Shown here piece by piece: positions 16,153 through 25,179 of a DNA stretch of 64,000 nucleotides. The first letter of the stretch is position 1. Every line of letters starts with the position of its first letter. Under the pieces are notes generated by a model that was given only the letters and a program-made list of their open reading frames with translations, was not told the DNA's origin and did not search any database. Made by a program: the position numbers and the translations under genes. Source of the DNA: Magnetococcales bacterium (GTDB lineage: Bacteria; Pseudomonadota; Magnetococcia; Magnetococcales; UBA8363); NCBI GenBank assembly GCA_002753515.1, contig PEAK01000003.1, positions 1-64,000 of the forward strand, in the 5' to 3' direction.

Positions 16153-18574
16153 CGCCCCCCCCAGGCATCATAGTGGCCGGAACGGGCAAGCGGAGCTTGA
16201 AACGGGCTCCATGACCCGGTTGGCTGTCGATAGTGATATCACCGCCATGTTCGCTGATAATATTGAAGCAGAGCGAAAGTCCCAAACCGGTTCCGCGCCC
16301 TACGGCTTTGGTGGTGAAGAAGGCGTCGAAGGCGTGTTCCCGGACATGTTCGTCCATTCCTGGCCCGTTGTCTTCGACTTCGATGATGACCCAATCGTCA
16401 TGACTGCTTGACGTCACGGTTATGCAGGGATCTTCCCGTTTCATGCTATCCAAGGCATCGGCGGCGTTGATGATCAGGTTGATGAACACTTGACGCAATT
16501 GACCTTCGGATCCTTCCACGGCGGGTAGGGAAAAATCCAGATTGACCTTGGTAGCCAGGTTGCCCACGCGCTTGTCGAAGCGCATCAGGCGCATGGTTGA
16601 TTCGATCAATCCGTTGATGTCGAGGAGATGACGATCATCCACCTGGGGTTGGGAAAAGGCGGACACTTCCCGGGTGATGGTCAACAGGCGTTGAATTTGC
16701 TGTTGGACCAAAGTGAGTGGTTCGACAAAAGTCACGGGTTGTCCGCTTTCGATACAATCAAGCAGTTCGTCCACCAAGCCGGAAATAGCGGCAATCGGGT
16801 TGCCGAGTTCGTGGACGATACCAGCGGCCAGTGTTCCAACGGCGGCCATTTTTTCCTGTTGGAAGGATTTTCTCCGTGCCGATTCCAATTCGGCCTGGGC
16901 ACGCCGCCGTTCGCTGATATCCCGGACAGTGGCGATAAACTGGTTGCGATGGTTGTGGCACACATGGCTGACTGTTAATTCCAGGGGAAAACTTTCGCCG
17001 TTCATGCGCCGGGATTCCATGACGCGTTCAAAAAATATTTCACTGCGGGTTGGGGTTTCGGAGTAGGTCTCTTTTCTACACGAATTAAACCATTCCAAAT
17101 AATTGTTGATATAGTCACTATGACGTTCGGAGTGTTCCTTGGGTACGAGTATGTTGATATTTTTTCCCAACATGCCATTGGCTTCGATACAGAATATTTT
17201 TTCCGCTGCCGGGTTGACCGATTCGATGATGCCATCGCAATCGACGGTGATGATTCCTTCGACCACATTTTCCATGATGGTGCGAAGGCGCAGTTCACTG
17301 CGACGAATGGTTTCATCGGCAAGCTTGCGTTGCGTGATATCTTCTTTGACGGCCAGGTAATGGGTTGGTGTGCCATCGGGGTCGCGAATGGTGGAGATGA
17401 ATGCGTATTCCCAGAATGGTTCCCCGTTTTTACGCAGGTTATGAAACTCTCCGCACCATTCATTGCCATCCAGCAATGTTTGCCACATGATGCGGTATTC
17501 TTCAGGGGACATATGACCTGATTTGATAACGCTTGGATTTTTTCCCAGGACTTCGTCAGCGGAGTATCCGGTGACCTGACAAAATTTGGGGTTGACGTAT
17601 TCGATGCGGTTTTGCAAATCCGTGATGACGACAGAAACCGGGCTTTGTTCCACGGCGCGGGTTAATTTGCGCAATTCGGCTTCGGTACGCCGCCGTTCCT
17701 GGATTTCCCGTCCCAAATCCTGGTTGATTTCAACATAACGTTGCGTCCGTTCCGCCACGCGCATTTCCAGGGAGGCATTGATCTGACGAATGTGACCGAG
17801 CATGGAGACGAGAGCCAGGTTTTGCTGGGAGATCAATTGTTGGGCGCGTCGCACGATGAAAAATAAGATGAAATAGAGCAGCAGGAAGGCAACGCCGGAG
17901 AATCCGATGGCGAGGTTGCGCACATGGGAGAGTTCGTTGAAGGAGGCGGAGACATCGTAGTAAAGTTCAAACACCCCTTCGACTTGACTTCCCAGATAGA
18001 GGGGGATATGACTGGAAACGAGGTCGTTTTCCCCCAAAACGCCTTCTGAAGTGGCATGGTTACCGGCCAGGATCAATTGGCTGTGTACGTTGCCGGCCAT
18101 GGCTGAAACAAATCCCGGGCTATCCTTTTGCGTTTTCCCGATTTCGCTGGTATTGGTGGAATAGACGGTAACGCCCCGTTTATCGTGAAGTTTGACTTTG
18201 ACGACATCCAGGTCGCGAACCAGGTAGCGCACGGTATAGTCGAGACTGGCGAGTATGGATTGGACCAATACTTCATTGGTTCCCAGCCGGTTATCCTCCC
18301 GCAGCAATCCCTGTAACAAGGGCCAGAGTGAATTTGCGAATGCCCGTGTCAGTGCGACATTTTGTCGTTCGACCAAATGCTGTAGAATTTCAATTTGCAT
18401 TTTGTTCAGATACCAACCCAACGTCGCACCGACCACGATCATGGCGATGAAACTGGTCAGTGAGAAATGGCGCACCAAAGGGAAAGGGGGGGGGATTCTC
18501 CCTTTTGCGATGTCAGCGGAATCGGAGGGTGCAATGCCATTCGGTAGGGAGATTGCAGGGTCTACGGAATTCAT
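16145..18574 (-). CDS. Sensor histidine kinase with Cache-like periplasmic domain and two PAS domains
   Basis: The 809-residue protein has membrane helices near 38-57 and 220-242 around a periplasmic sensor of about 160 residues (containing VTVYSTNTSEIGK, a Cache-like feature). A coiled coil follows, then PAS1 (about 310-430, ending VKEDITQRK) and PAS2 (about 435-560, ending VRDISERR). The HisKA motif has phospho-acceptor His in AGIVHELGNP, and the ATPase domain has INAADAL, DNGPGMDE, FDAFFTTK and GTGLGLSL. It should be an active kinase for the overlapping NtrC regulator. A C9 run (18486-18494 on the plus strand as G9) codes for Pro28-Pro30 ahead of the first helix, where slippage would abolish expression. 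Confidence 0.92.
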   Translation of the reverse strand: MNSVDPAISLPNGIAPSDSADIAKGRIPPPFPLVRHFSLTSFIAMIVVGATLGWYLNKMQIEILQHLVERQNVALTRAFANSLWPLLQGLLREDNRLGTNEVLVQSILASLDYTVRYLVRDLDVVKVKLHDKRGVTVYSTNTSEIGKTQKDSPGFVSAMAGNVHSQLILAGNHATSEGVLGENDLVSSHIPLYLGSQVEGVFELYYDVSASFNELSHVRNLAIGFSGVAFLLLYFILFFIVRRAQQLISQQNLALVSMLGHIRQINASLEMRVAERTQRYVEINQDLGREIQERRRTEAELRKLTRAVEQSPVSVVITDLQNRIEYVNPKFCQVTGYSADEVLGKNPSVIKSGHMSPEEYRIMWQTLLDGNEWCGEFHNLRKNGEPFWEYAFISTIRDPDGTPTHYLAVKEDITQRKLADETIRRSELRLRTIMENVVEGIITVDCDGIIESVNPAAEKIFCIEANGMLGKNINILVPKEHSERHSDYINNYLEWFNSCRKETYSETPTRSEIFFERVMESRRMNGESFPLELTVSHVCHNHRNQFIATVRDISERRRAQAELESARRKSFQQEKMAAVGTLAAGIVHELGNPIAAISGLVDELLDCIESGQPVTFVEPLTLVQQQIQRLLTITREVSAFSQPQVDDRHLLDINGLIESTMRLMRFDKRVGNLATKVNLDFSLPAVEGSEGQLRQVFINLIINAADALDSMKREDPCITVTSSSHDDWVIIEVEDNGPGMDEHVREHAFDAFFTTKAVGRGTGLGLSLCFNIISEHGGDITIDSQPGHGARFKLRLPVPATMMPGGGDG
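18486..18494 (-). repeat. G9/C9 homopolymer at the 5' end of the sensor kinase gene
   Basis: Nine G on the plus strand read as the last base of Ile27 and most of three proline codons in the kinase. It lies early enough in the gene for slippage to act as an on/off switch. Confidence 0.85.
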
Positions 18575-18622
18575 CAGCGGTTCCCATTACCACTTTAACG
18601 TTTCAAGAAGGAGCGTTCGACG

Positions 18623-19159
18623 ATGTTACGCATTGCTTGGTTGAGTCTGGCTATCATGATAGGTGTCATCGGGCTGGTTCGGCCAGGGATTGCCAAAGAT
18701 CCCAACCATGTTCCCGCTGCCAAGGATGGATATCACGACCCCAGTAACAGATCCCTGGAGTCTCTGCAAAAACCGGCCCAGGCACTCAATGCATTCCCCC
18801 ATGATCGCCTGGGTGAGGTCAATTGGGTGCAAACCCTTGATAAAAACCTGATTGCTCCCCGGGCTGACCTGCTTGGCAAGGCATCCATGAAGGTACTCAA
18901 CCAGGATATTGTCATGACCAACACCAAATCCATGCCCCATGTTCGTTTCCCCCATGCCACCCACACGCGTTGGCTGGATTGCAGCAACTGTCATCCCAAG
19001 CCTTTTCTCCCTGTGGCAAAGGGCAATGCCATTACCATGGACGCTGTTCTACGGGGTCAATTTTGTGGTGCCTGCCATGGTCGGGTTGCCTTCACGCCCT
19101 TCATATGCGAGCGGTGTCACAGTGATGTCCATGCGGGATCGCCTAAAAAGTGGTGGTAG
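18623..19159 (+). CDS. Triheme c7-type cytochrome
   Basis: The 178-residue protein starts after AGGAG and carries a signal peptide ending PGIA. It has three haem motifs near the C-terminus: CSNCH, CGACH and CERCH, with extra histidines in FPHATHTRWLDCSNCHP that can serve as distal ligands. The N-terminal half carries HDPSNRSLESLQ and VNWVQTLDKNLIAPRADL, shared with the cytochromes at 38186-38782 and 39832-40509. The family resembles c7-type triheme domains, small periplasmic electron carriers. It is transcribed away from the kinase-regulator pair and followed by a strong hairpin. Confidence 0.88.
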   Translation: MLRIAWLSLAIMIGVIGLVRPGIAKDPNHVPAAKDGYHDPSNRSLESLQKPAQALNAFPHDRLGEVNWVQTLDKNLIAPRADLLGKASMKVLNQDIVMTNTKSMPHVRFPHATHTRWLDCSNCHPKPFLPVAKGNAITMDAVLRGQFCGACHGRVAFTPFICERCHSDVHAGSPKKWW

Positions 19160-19211
19160 GATTTCACGGTCCCTGTCCATCGTCTGTCCGGGGTGAATTT
19201 TCTCACATATT

Positions 19212-19263
19212 GGAAAAACGCGCCCTCCCTTCTCATGTTTGAGAATGTGAGGGTGTGTTTTCC
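19212..19263. terminator. Long hairpin after triheme cytochrome gene
   Basis: Arms of about 24 bases (starting GGAAAAACGCGCCCTC and ending GAGGGTGTGTTTTCC) pair with four or five mismatches around a TGTT loop. The right arm ends in a T-rich stretch, consistent with transcription termination on the plus strand. Confidence 0.55.
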
Positions 19264-19377
19264 AAGTGCTTGTCGGGTTGGTTACGGGTATTCAGGGAAG
19301 CTGGTGTTCCATCTTTGCGGTTGGGTGACATTCCGGAGTTCCGGTGTTGCAGTGGCATCAAAATTGTAGCTTGCGAA

Positions 19378-19530
19378 TTAAACCGCAACCAACACGGGAT
19401 ACGTAGTTTTCTAGCGTCATCCCCGCGAAAGCGGGGATCCAGGGAGTCTACACACCTTTCCCTGACTTTCTGGATCCCCGCTTTCGCGGGGATGACAATA
19501 ACTACACATTCCAAGATGGCTGCGGTTTAA
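19378..19530 (+). mobile_element. REP/MITE-like element, copy 1 (153 bp)
   Basis: The ends are imperfect inverted repeats (TTAAACCGCAACCA and TGGCTGCGGTTTAA). Inside are two palindromic modules of the type GTCATCCCCGCGAAAGCGGG and its reverse. No coding capacity is present, so movement would depend on a transposase elsewhere. Confidence 0.75.
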
Positions 19531-19599
19531 GGTGTCCCAGCACGCCTTCCCCTCCCCATGTTATTTGGCACCGGCCATTCCATTTCAGGAGAACTGCCT

Positions 19600-21675
19600 T
19601 TGTTCGTGTATTTATGGATTTTGGTCGTTCTTCCCGCTGCGGCTTTTGTTGTCAGCACCTTTTTTTCGGAACTGTCGCTTCTGAAAATAATTTCTGATGG
19701 GTATGGTATAACGATCTCATTGTTCTATTTTTCCATCCTGGTTGTCGTATCGTGGCTGGCATTTCGTACCGCCTACTCAGGGTTTGCCCTGGGGTTTGGT
19801 TTTTTTACGGTTGGCTATACTCCCAAAGAAATCCGCAGGGCCATCATTCACCAACGAATTACCCGAAGCAGTCGGTCCCAGTTCAGCCAGCAAATGCAAC
19901 AGGAGCTTGTGACCCTCAGGGAAAAAGAAGCGAAACTGGAGATGATTCAGAAGGTTTTTTCCCACCTCACCGAGGCGGTTGTTATCACCGATGTTCAAGG
20001 GACAATCGCATCGATCAACAACGCTTTCGTTGATATTACCGGATTTCCTGAAAATGAAGTGATTAGCCAAAATATGCGTTTGCTGAAAAGTGGCCGACAC
20101 AGTGCCAGCTTCTACATTGATATGTGGCAGGCCCTGCTTACCAATGGACTGTGGACCGGGAATATATGGAATCGACGCAAAAATGGTGATGTTTATCCGC
20201 AGTGGACGGTGATAAAGGCCATCTATGACCGAGAGGGCGGCATACGCAATTTTGTCGGCATTCTGTCCGATCTCACCGACATTCGTGAAAGCCAACAACA
20301 AATTGAATTTGTAGCTAATTATGACGTTCTGACCGAACTTCCCAACCGGATACTCCTCAAGGACCGCCTCAGTCAAGCCATTATCCAGGCCAAACGCCAT
20401 AAACAATTGGTAGGTCTGTTGTGGGTGGGGTTGGATCGGTTTAAACAGGTCAATACCAGCGGTGGTCGTCTATTTGGGGACCAGGTATTGAAAATCCTGG
20501 CTCAGCGCTTGCGGGATGGCATGCGGGAAAACGACACCATTGCTCGCATTGGTGGCGATGAATTTGTCTTGTTGGCGACCCAGTTGGATGACATTGCCCA
20601 TTTTCGCCTCATCGCGGAAAAAATATTACAATTATTGGGTCATACCCTGCAATTGGGTGGTCACACCCTCCATTTTTCCGCCTGCATCGGGATTACGGTG
20701 TATCCCATCGATGTCGATTGTGCCGAGTCGTTGCTCAAACATGCGGAAACGGCCATGCATCAAGCAAAAAAACTGGGTGGCAACACATACCAGTTCTATA
20801 CCCAACAAATGGGTGATGTGGCCATGCGGCGTTGGAATACCGAGGTGGGCCTGCGGAGGGCGCTGGAACACAAAGAATTTGTATTATTCTACCAGCCCCA
20901 GTATGATGTTTTTACTGGAGCCCTGGTAGGTGTTGAGGCGTTGGTCCGTTGGAACAGCCCCCAATTTGGTTGGGTTACTCCCGATCAATTCATTCCCATG
21001 GCTGAGGAAACCGGTTTGATCGTCCCTTTGGGTGAATGGATTCTCATGGAGGCTTGTGCGCAAAACAAGCGTTGGCAGGATGCGGGCTTTCCCACGATTC
21101 AGGTGGCCGTCAATGTTTCCCCCAGGCAGTTTAAAAGTCCTCATCTGGTGGAGGCCGTGGAAAAATCCTTGCTTAAGACAGGACTTGACGCACAATGGCT
21201 GGAATTGGAGATCACCGAGAGCATGTTTCTCGAAGATGAGAAACGGGCCATCGAAATTCTCGGGCAGTGGCGCAGGCTTGGACTCCGTCTGGCCATAGAT
21301 GATTTTGGAACAGGGTATTCTTCCTTGAGCTGTTTACGCAATTATCCCGTCCATTCCCTTAAAATTGACCGTTCTTTCATTAATGATAGTGCTCACGATG
21401 ATCAAAGTGCGGCCATAGTCAAAGCTATTCTGGCTGTGGCACGTGGTCTGAATCTAACTGTAGTCGCCGAGGGTGTTTCTTCTGTGGAGCAATTGGAGTT
21501 TCTCCGTCAATCGGGTTGCAACAAAGTTCAGGGCTTTTTATTCAGTCCTCCCATTCCCAGTAATGAGATTGTCGAATTGATGCAGGATGCCGTTTTTGTG
21601 AGTAATCTTCACACGCATGCGAATACTTGGCCACGACATCACAATGTGAACGCAATTTGCACCGAACTGTCTTGA
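19600..21675 (+). CDS. Membrane PAS-GGDEF-EAL protein (c-di-GMP turnover)
   Basis: I favour a TTG start at 19600, seven bases after AGGAGA, giving 691 residues; an ATG at 19558 lacks a ribosome binding site. Two to three membrane helices come first, with no clear periplasmic sensor. A PAS domain follows (about 130-240, ending GILSDLTDIRES), then GGDEF with intact signature IGGDEF and RxxD (REND) five residues upstream. The EAL domain keeps EALVRW, NVSPRQF, EITESMF, DDFGTGYSSL, SLKIDRSF and VAEGVSS. Both cyclase and phosphodiesterase sites look functional, so the net activity cannot be predicted. It heads a plus-strand block of signalling genes. Confidence 0.9.
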   Translation: MFVYLWILVVLPAAAFVVSTFFSELSLLKIISDGYGITISLFYFSILVVVSWLAFRTAYSGFALGFGFFTVGYTPKEIRRAIIHQRITRSSRSQFSQQMQQELVTLREKEAKLEMIQKVFSHLTEAVVITDVQGTIASINNAFVDITGFPENEVISQNMRLLKSGRHSASFYIDMWQALLTNGLWTGNIWNRRKNGDVYPQWTVIKAIYDREGGIRNFVGILSDLTDIRESQQQIEFVANYDVLTELPNRILLKDRLSQAIIQAKRHKQLVGLLWVGLDRFKQVNTSGGRLFGDQVLKILAQRLRDGMRENDTIARIGGDEFVLLATQLDDIAHFRLIAEKILQLLGHTLQLGGHTLHFSACIGITVYPIDVDCAESLLKHAETAMHQAKKLGGNTYQFYTQQMGDVAMRRWNTEVGLRRALEHKEFVLFYQPQYDVFTGALVGVEALVRWNSPQFGWVTPDQFIPMAEETGLIVPLGEWILMEACAQNKRWQDAGFPTIQVAVNVSPRQFKSPHLVEAVEKSLLKTGLDAQWLELEITESMFLEDEKRAIEILGQWRRLGLRLAIDDFGTGYSSLSCLRNYPVHSLKIDRSFINDSAHDDQSAAIVKAILAVARGLNLTVVAEGVSSVEQLEFLRQSGCNKVQGFLFSPPIPSNEIVELMQDAVFVSNLHTHANTWPRHHNVNAICTELS

Positions 21676-21733
21676 AATCCATGAAACGCGGGACGCATCG
21701 AAACATGAGTGTTGTTTCAGGAGCCCATCCATA

Positions 21734-23872
21734 ATGGCTTTGCATTTTTATAAAATAAAACACAGATTTTCGGCTTTATTTGTCATCCTATTGGGCTTGG
21801 CTACAGGCTCCATTGGCTGGTTTTCTTTTGAAATGACCCAGGGAGCGGTTATTGACAGTGCCTTGAGCATCATGCACGATGATTTAGAGCATGTTTATGG
21901 TAAATGTGAAATGTTCCATGAGCGTGCCCGGAGTACCATGGCCATTGCATTGGAAAATCCATTATTCAAGGAATATTACTCCCTGCCGGCGACCAAGGCT
22001 GGCAATCGTTACGATGACAATCATCATCTTATCCTGACCAAGGAACAGCAGGTCATACGCGAACAATTGGACAATTGGACCTATTCGTTACAAAAGCGTT
22101 TTCCCATTGTGGAAACCTGTTTAATTGATGCCACCGGCCAGGAACATACGCGCACGGTACGGGGGGAGCGGGCTTCCCTGGCGGATATGTCACCTGACGA
22201 GAAGGATGCGCCGTTTTTCCAACCAACGTTCAAGTTGCCCGCCGGAGAGGTTTATCTGGCGGAGCCCTACATGTCGGGTGATGTCAAGGAATGGGTTTTC
22301 GCTTATACCTCGCCGGTGGTCCTGGGGGATGGTAGCAAACCCGCTTTTTATCACTTTGAAATTCCCTTGACCTTTTTTAAAGAATTTATTTTGACGGCAT
22401 TTCCAAAGGATGCGCAGTCTGGCAAGGTTAATCCGTTGAAGAATCCGCTATCTGACAGGTTTTTCATTCTTTCTGCGGAAGGTTTGATTATTATTGATAG
22501 TCAAATGGAGAGCAGTTTTGTCCTTAAACCTGGAAAAGGGGAGGGGGAACCGGCGCTGCTTCGGGATTATCTACCAGTGAGTGATACCATTTCGGATAAT
22601 CCCGAATTTCGTGCATTGATGCAGCGGGCGAGGAACTCCGAAGAAAACCATGGATCCTTCGCGTCTGAGGGAGAACGCTATTTCGTCAGTTTCAAGCCGT
22701 TACCCGTTTTCGGCTGGAGTCTTGTTCGTATCAAATCCTACGAGAACCTGCTGAAAGGGAGCATGACCCTTTCCCATATTCGCAACATCATTATTCTGGT
22801 CACTTCGGGTATTCTGATCGTTGGTTTTGTGGTGGTGCGCGTGGTATCTGATAAAATCACCCGTCCCATCAATAGTTTGTCCAATGCCATGCAAGATCTG
22901 CAAGAGGGTCGGACGTGTGCCGATGTTATGACCGATACAGAGGATGAACTGGGTAACATCGTGCGTCATTTTAACTATATGCGCCGGGAAATTGAGAAAA
23001 ATCGCGACTTTCTCGTCCAGGAACGCAATAAGTTGACGACGATCATTCATAGCACACAGGAAGGGGTGGTTGTTGCGGATGCGGATGATGCCGTGGTTCT
23101 TGTCAACCCTGCTGCGGAGCGACTCCTGGGCAAAACGGAGGAACAAATCGTCAAGGGTGGTTTTTATTCGCTGCTGGATGATCCCGACTATGTCCAGGCG
23201 ATTATTGACGGGGCTAAATTTGGGGAACTTTCCGATATTGTCGTTTTTAACAAGTTGGTATTGTGTTTCTATGCCTCCAAATTTCTCACGGCGGAGGGCA
23301 ACAAGCTTGGCTCCGCAGCCTTGATGCGTGATATTACCCGGGAAAAGAAGCTGGAAGAAGAATTACGCACACTGTCGTTTACCGATAAATTGACCGGGCT
23401 GTTAAACCGACGTTGGCTGGAAGAGTCCTTGCCGCTTGAATTCAATCGAGCCTTGCGTTACGGGCTTAATTTATCGATCCTGTTTTTCGATGTTGATCAT
23501 TTTAAAAAATTCAATGACACCCATGGTCATGATATGGGGGATCTGGTACTGAACAAGATTGGGGAAATTTTGCGTACCACATTTCGCCAAAGCGATTATA
23601 CCTGCCGCTACGGAGGGGAAGAGTTTTGTGTTGTTTTGACCAATACCGGGGCGGATCAAGCGTGTTCTGTAGCAGAAAAGTTGCGTGTCAAAGTTGAATC
23701 GACCCTGATTCGTGATATGCGGGTGACGATAAGCATTGGGGTTGCGTCCAATCCCCAGTCCAATTCCAATGATGAAAAAGTTTTGCTCAAATTGGCGGAC
23801 AATGCATTGTATGCGGCCAAGAAAAATGGGAGAAACCGGGTTGTCCGCTGGGATCAGATCGATGCAACATGA
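21734..23872 (+). CDS. dCache-HAMP-PAS diguanylate cyclase
   Basis: The 712-residue protein has a first membrane helix (10-33) and a large double-Cache-type periplasmic domain (about 35-345, with RFPIVETCLID, GQEHTRTVRGE, PYMSGDVKEWVF and KPAFYHFEIPLTFF). A second helix (about 352-372), HAMP, PAS and GGDEF follow. The catalytic motif is YGGEEF, with RQSD forming an I-site five residues before it. The sensor domain is strikingly similar to that of the chemoreceptor at 25180-28113, so both probably detect the same ligand. The haem-protein gene that follows begins within about 85 bases. Confidence 0.92.
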   Translation: MALHFYKIKHRFSALFVILLGLATGSIGWFSFEMTQGAVIDSALSIMHDDLEHVYGKCEMFHERARSTMAIALENPLFKEYYSLPATKAGNRYDDNHHLILTKEQQVIREQLDNWTYSLQKRFPIVETCLIDATGQEHTRTVRGERASLADMSPDEKDAPFFQPTFKLPAGEVYLAEPYMSGDVKEWVFAYTSPVVLGDGSKPAFYHFEIPLTFFKEFILTAFPKDAQSGKVNPLKNPLSDRFFILSAEGLIIIDSQMESSFVLKPGKGEGEPALLRDYLPVSDTISDNPEFRALMQRARNSEENHGSFASEGERYFVSFKPLPVFGWSLVRIKSYENLLKGSMTLSHIRNIIILVTSGILIVGFVVVRVVSDKITRPINSLSNAMQDLQEGRTCADVMTDTEDELGNIVRHFNYMRREIEKNRDFLVQERNKLTTIIHSTQEGVVVADADDAVVLVNPAAERLLGKTEEQIVKGGFYSLLDDPDYVQAIIDGAKFGELSDIVVFNKLVLCFYASKFLTAEGNKLGSAALMRDITREKKLEEELRTLSFTDKLTGLLNRRWLEESLPLEFNRALRYGLNLSILFFDVDHFKKFNDTHGHDMGDLVLNKIGEILRTTFRQSDYTCRYGGEEFCVVLTNTGADQACSVAEKLRVKVESTLIRDMRVTISIGVASNPQSNSNDEKVLLKLADNALYAAKKNGRNRVVRWDQIDAT

Positions 23873-23956
23873 TTGGGAATCATGTTGAAAATTTTTTTGT
23901 CCATGCCGACAATTGAAAAAAAACAGATATTGACCATGAGGGAAGGGAGAGAGGCC

Positions 23957-24943
23957 TTGAAAATAGCGTGCGTAACACCCCATGTGACGTCTCAAAAGCC
24001 CCTTATAAGATTGCAGGGCGTTGGGCGATTCGCTTTGGCAATGGTGGTTATGTTTACGGCCTGGCAGATGCCCGTGATGGCTGAAGAGAAACATGAAGAG
24101 GGGCCAGGGCCGCAATTGAAACCGGCCCAGATGCCTGAAGCGATAAGCATTGCTGTTCCCCTTCTGACGGCGGCCCCCGCTGTGGGCGGACAACTCACCG
24201 ATTGGCTTGCCATTGGTGGGAAACCGGTATCCATTCCGATACGCTCGGCTCTGGAAGTCGATCCTGAAAATCACACAGGAAACATAGTGGTGGAACTCGT
24301 TACGGGTGTTTTCGGAGATCGCTTCCATGTTTTTGCGCGTTGGCCTGATAATGCTCCCGATATTCGTTTCCGTTCCTGGCGTTGGCGCGGGAGTGCCTAT
24401 GATATGGATAAGAAACAATTGGATGATGTTTTTGCCATGCGTTTCCAGCTCAGTGGCGATTATGACGCGTGCATGTTGAGCAAAAATGATTATCGTGTCG
24501 ATGTTTGGGCCTGGACTGCTGGACGCAGCAATGCTGCGGGACTCGCCGAAGACCGTTTTCACATCATCAGTCACAAGCGTTTGGACGATGCCGCAGAGGT
24601 TTCCAGTCCCTACGGCACCATTTACATCGCCGATCGTCTGGATGCGGGCGACCCGATTTATACCGTGATGGACCGTCCTCCGAAGGAGAAACAGGGGACT
24701 ATGCTTTCTTCCGTTCTCCTCACTGGGAAACCCTCTGGAAGCAGCACCGATGTGACAGCCCATGGGGAATGGAAGGATGGTTATTGGAATTTGTCCATGT
24801 CGCGCCTTTTGAATACTGGACATGACGATGATGCCGTTTTTGGCAAAGGGGCGACCATTGCCTCGGCAATTGCGGTCTTCAATCATTCCACGGAGGAGCA
24901 TAAGAGCGTATCCGGTACGCTCAACTTGGTTTTCCCCCCTTGA
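23957..24943 (+). CDS. Exported ethylbenzene-dehydrogenase-like haem-binding protein (paralogue 1)
   Basis: The start is uncertain: a TTG at 23957 has a GGGAG site seven bases upstream, while ATG 23936 does not. A signal peptide (FALAMVVMFTAWQMPVMAEE) leads to a domain of about 270 residues with ITVPLLTAAPAVGGQLTDW-like opening, VFARWPD, FRSWRW, FAMRFQLSGDYDACML, YRVDVWAWTAGRSNAAGLAEDR and WNLSMSRLLNTGHDDDA. These resemble the b-type haem domain of ethylbenzene dehydrogenase gamma subunits and related cytochromes. No CxxCH is present, so any haem would be non-covalent. A close paralogue is at 52571-53539; both lie next to diguanylate cyclases. No molybdenum enzyme partner is in the window. 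Confidence 0.78.
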   Translation: MKIACVTPHVTSQKPLIRLQGVGRFALAMVVMFTAWQMPVMAEEKHEEGPGPQLKPAQMPEAISIAVPLLTAAPAVGGQLTDWLAIGGKPVSIPIRSALEVDPENHTGNIVVELVTGVFGDRFHVFARWPDNAPDIRFRSWRWRGSAYDMDKKQLDDVFAMRFQLSGDYDACMLSKNDYRVDVWAWTAGRSNAAGLAEDRFHIISHKRLDDAAEVSSPYGTIYIADRLDAGDPIYTVMDRPPKEKQGTMLSSVLLTGKPSGSSTDVTAHGEWKDGYWNLSMSRLLNTGHDDDAVFGKGATIASAIAVFNHSTEEHKSVSGTLNLVFPP

Positions 24944-25023
24944 TAGTTTAAGTTAAGTTTGTGTCTGGCCAATACCATCCAGGGAGTGGATCTATTTTAT
25001 TTTTGGGATCGTGTTTCCGAATG

Positions 25024-25120
25024 TAAACCGCAACCAACACGGAATACGTAGTTTTCTAGCGTCATCCCCGCTTTCCCGGGGATGACAATAACTACACATT
25101 CCAAGATGGCTGCGGTTTAA
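25024..25120 (+). mobile_element. REP/MITE-like element, copy 2 (97 bp, internally deleted)
   Basis: It has the same ends as copy 1 but only one palindromic module (CGTCATCCCCGCTTTCCCGG). About 55 internal bases are missing. It sits 60 bases before the chemoreceptor start. Confidence 0.75.
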
Positions 25121-25179
25121 GTGGGGTTTATCTTGGTCGTTGGAGTGGTTGGGAGGGGATTCGTGATGGAGAAAGATCT

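Larger units (their letters stand above)
19160..19599. other. Intergenic region with hairpin and REP/MITE copy
   Basis: It contains a long imperfect hairpin (19212-19263) and a REP/MITE-like copy (19378-19530). Beyond these I see only the ribosome binding site at 19587-19592 for the next gene. Confidence 0.6.

Noticed and set aside
17120-17521. Short plus-strand open frame inside the sensor kinase gene
   Set aside because: It is a shadow of the PAS domains of the kinase gene on the other strand.
23471-24901. Open frame of 476 codons on the minus strand
   Set aside because: It lies antisense to the diguanylate cyclase and haem-protein genes, whose domains are clear; its residues show no family features.
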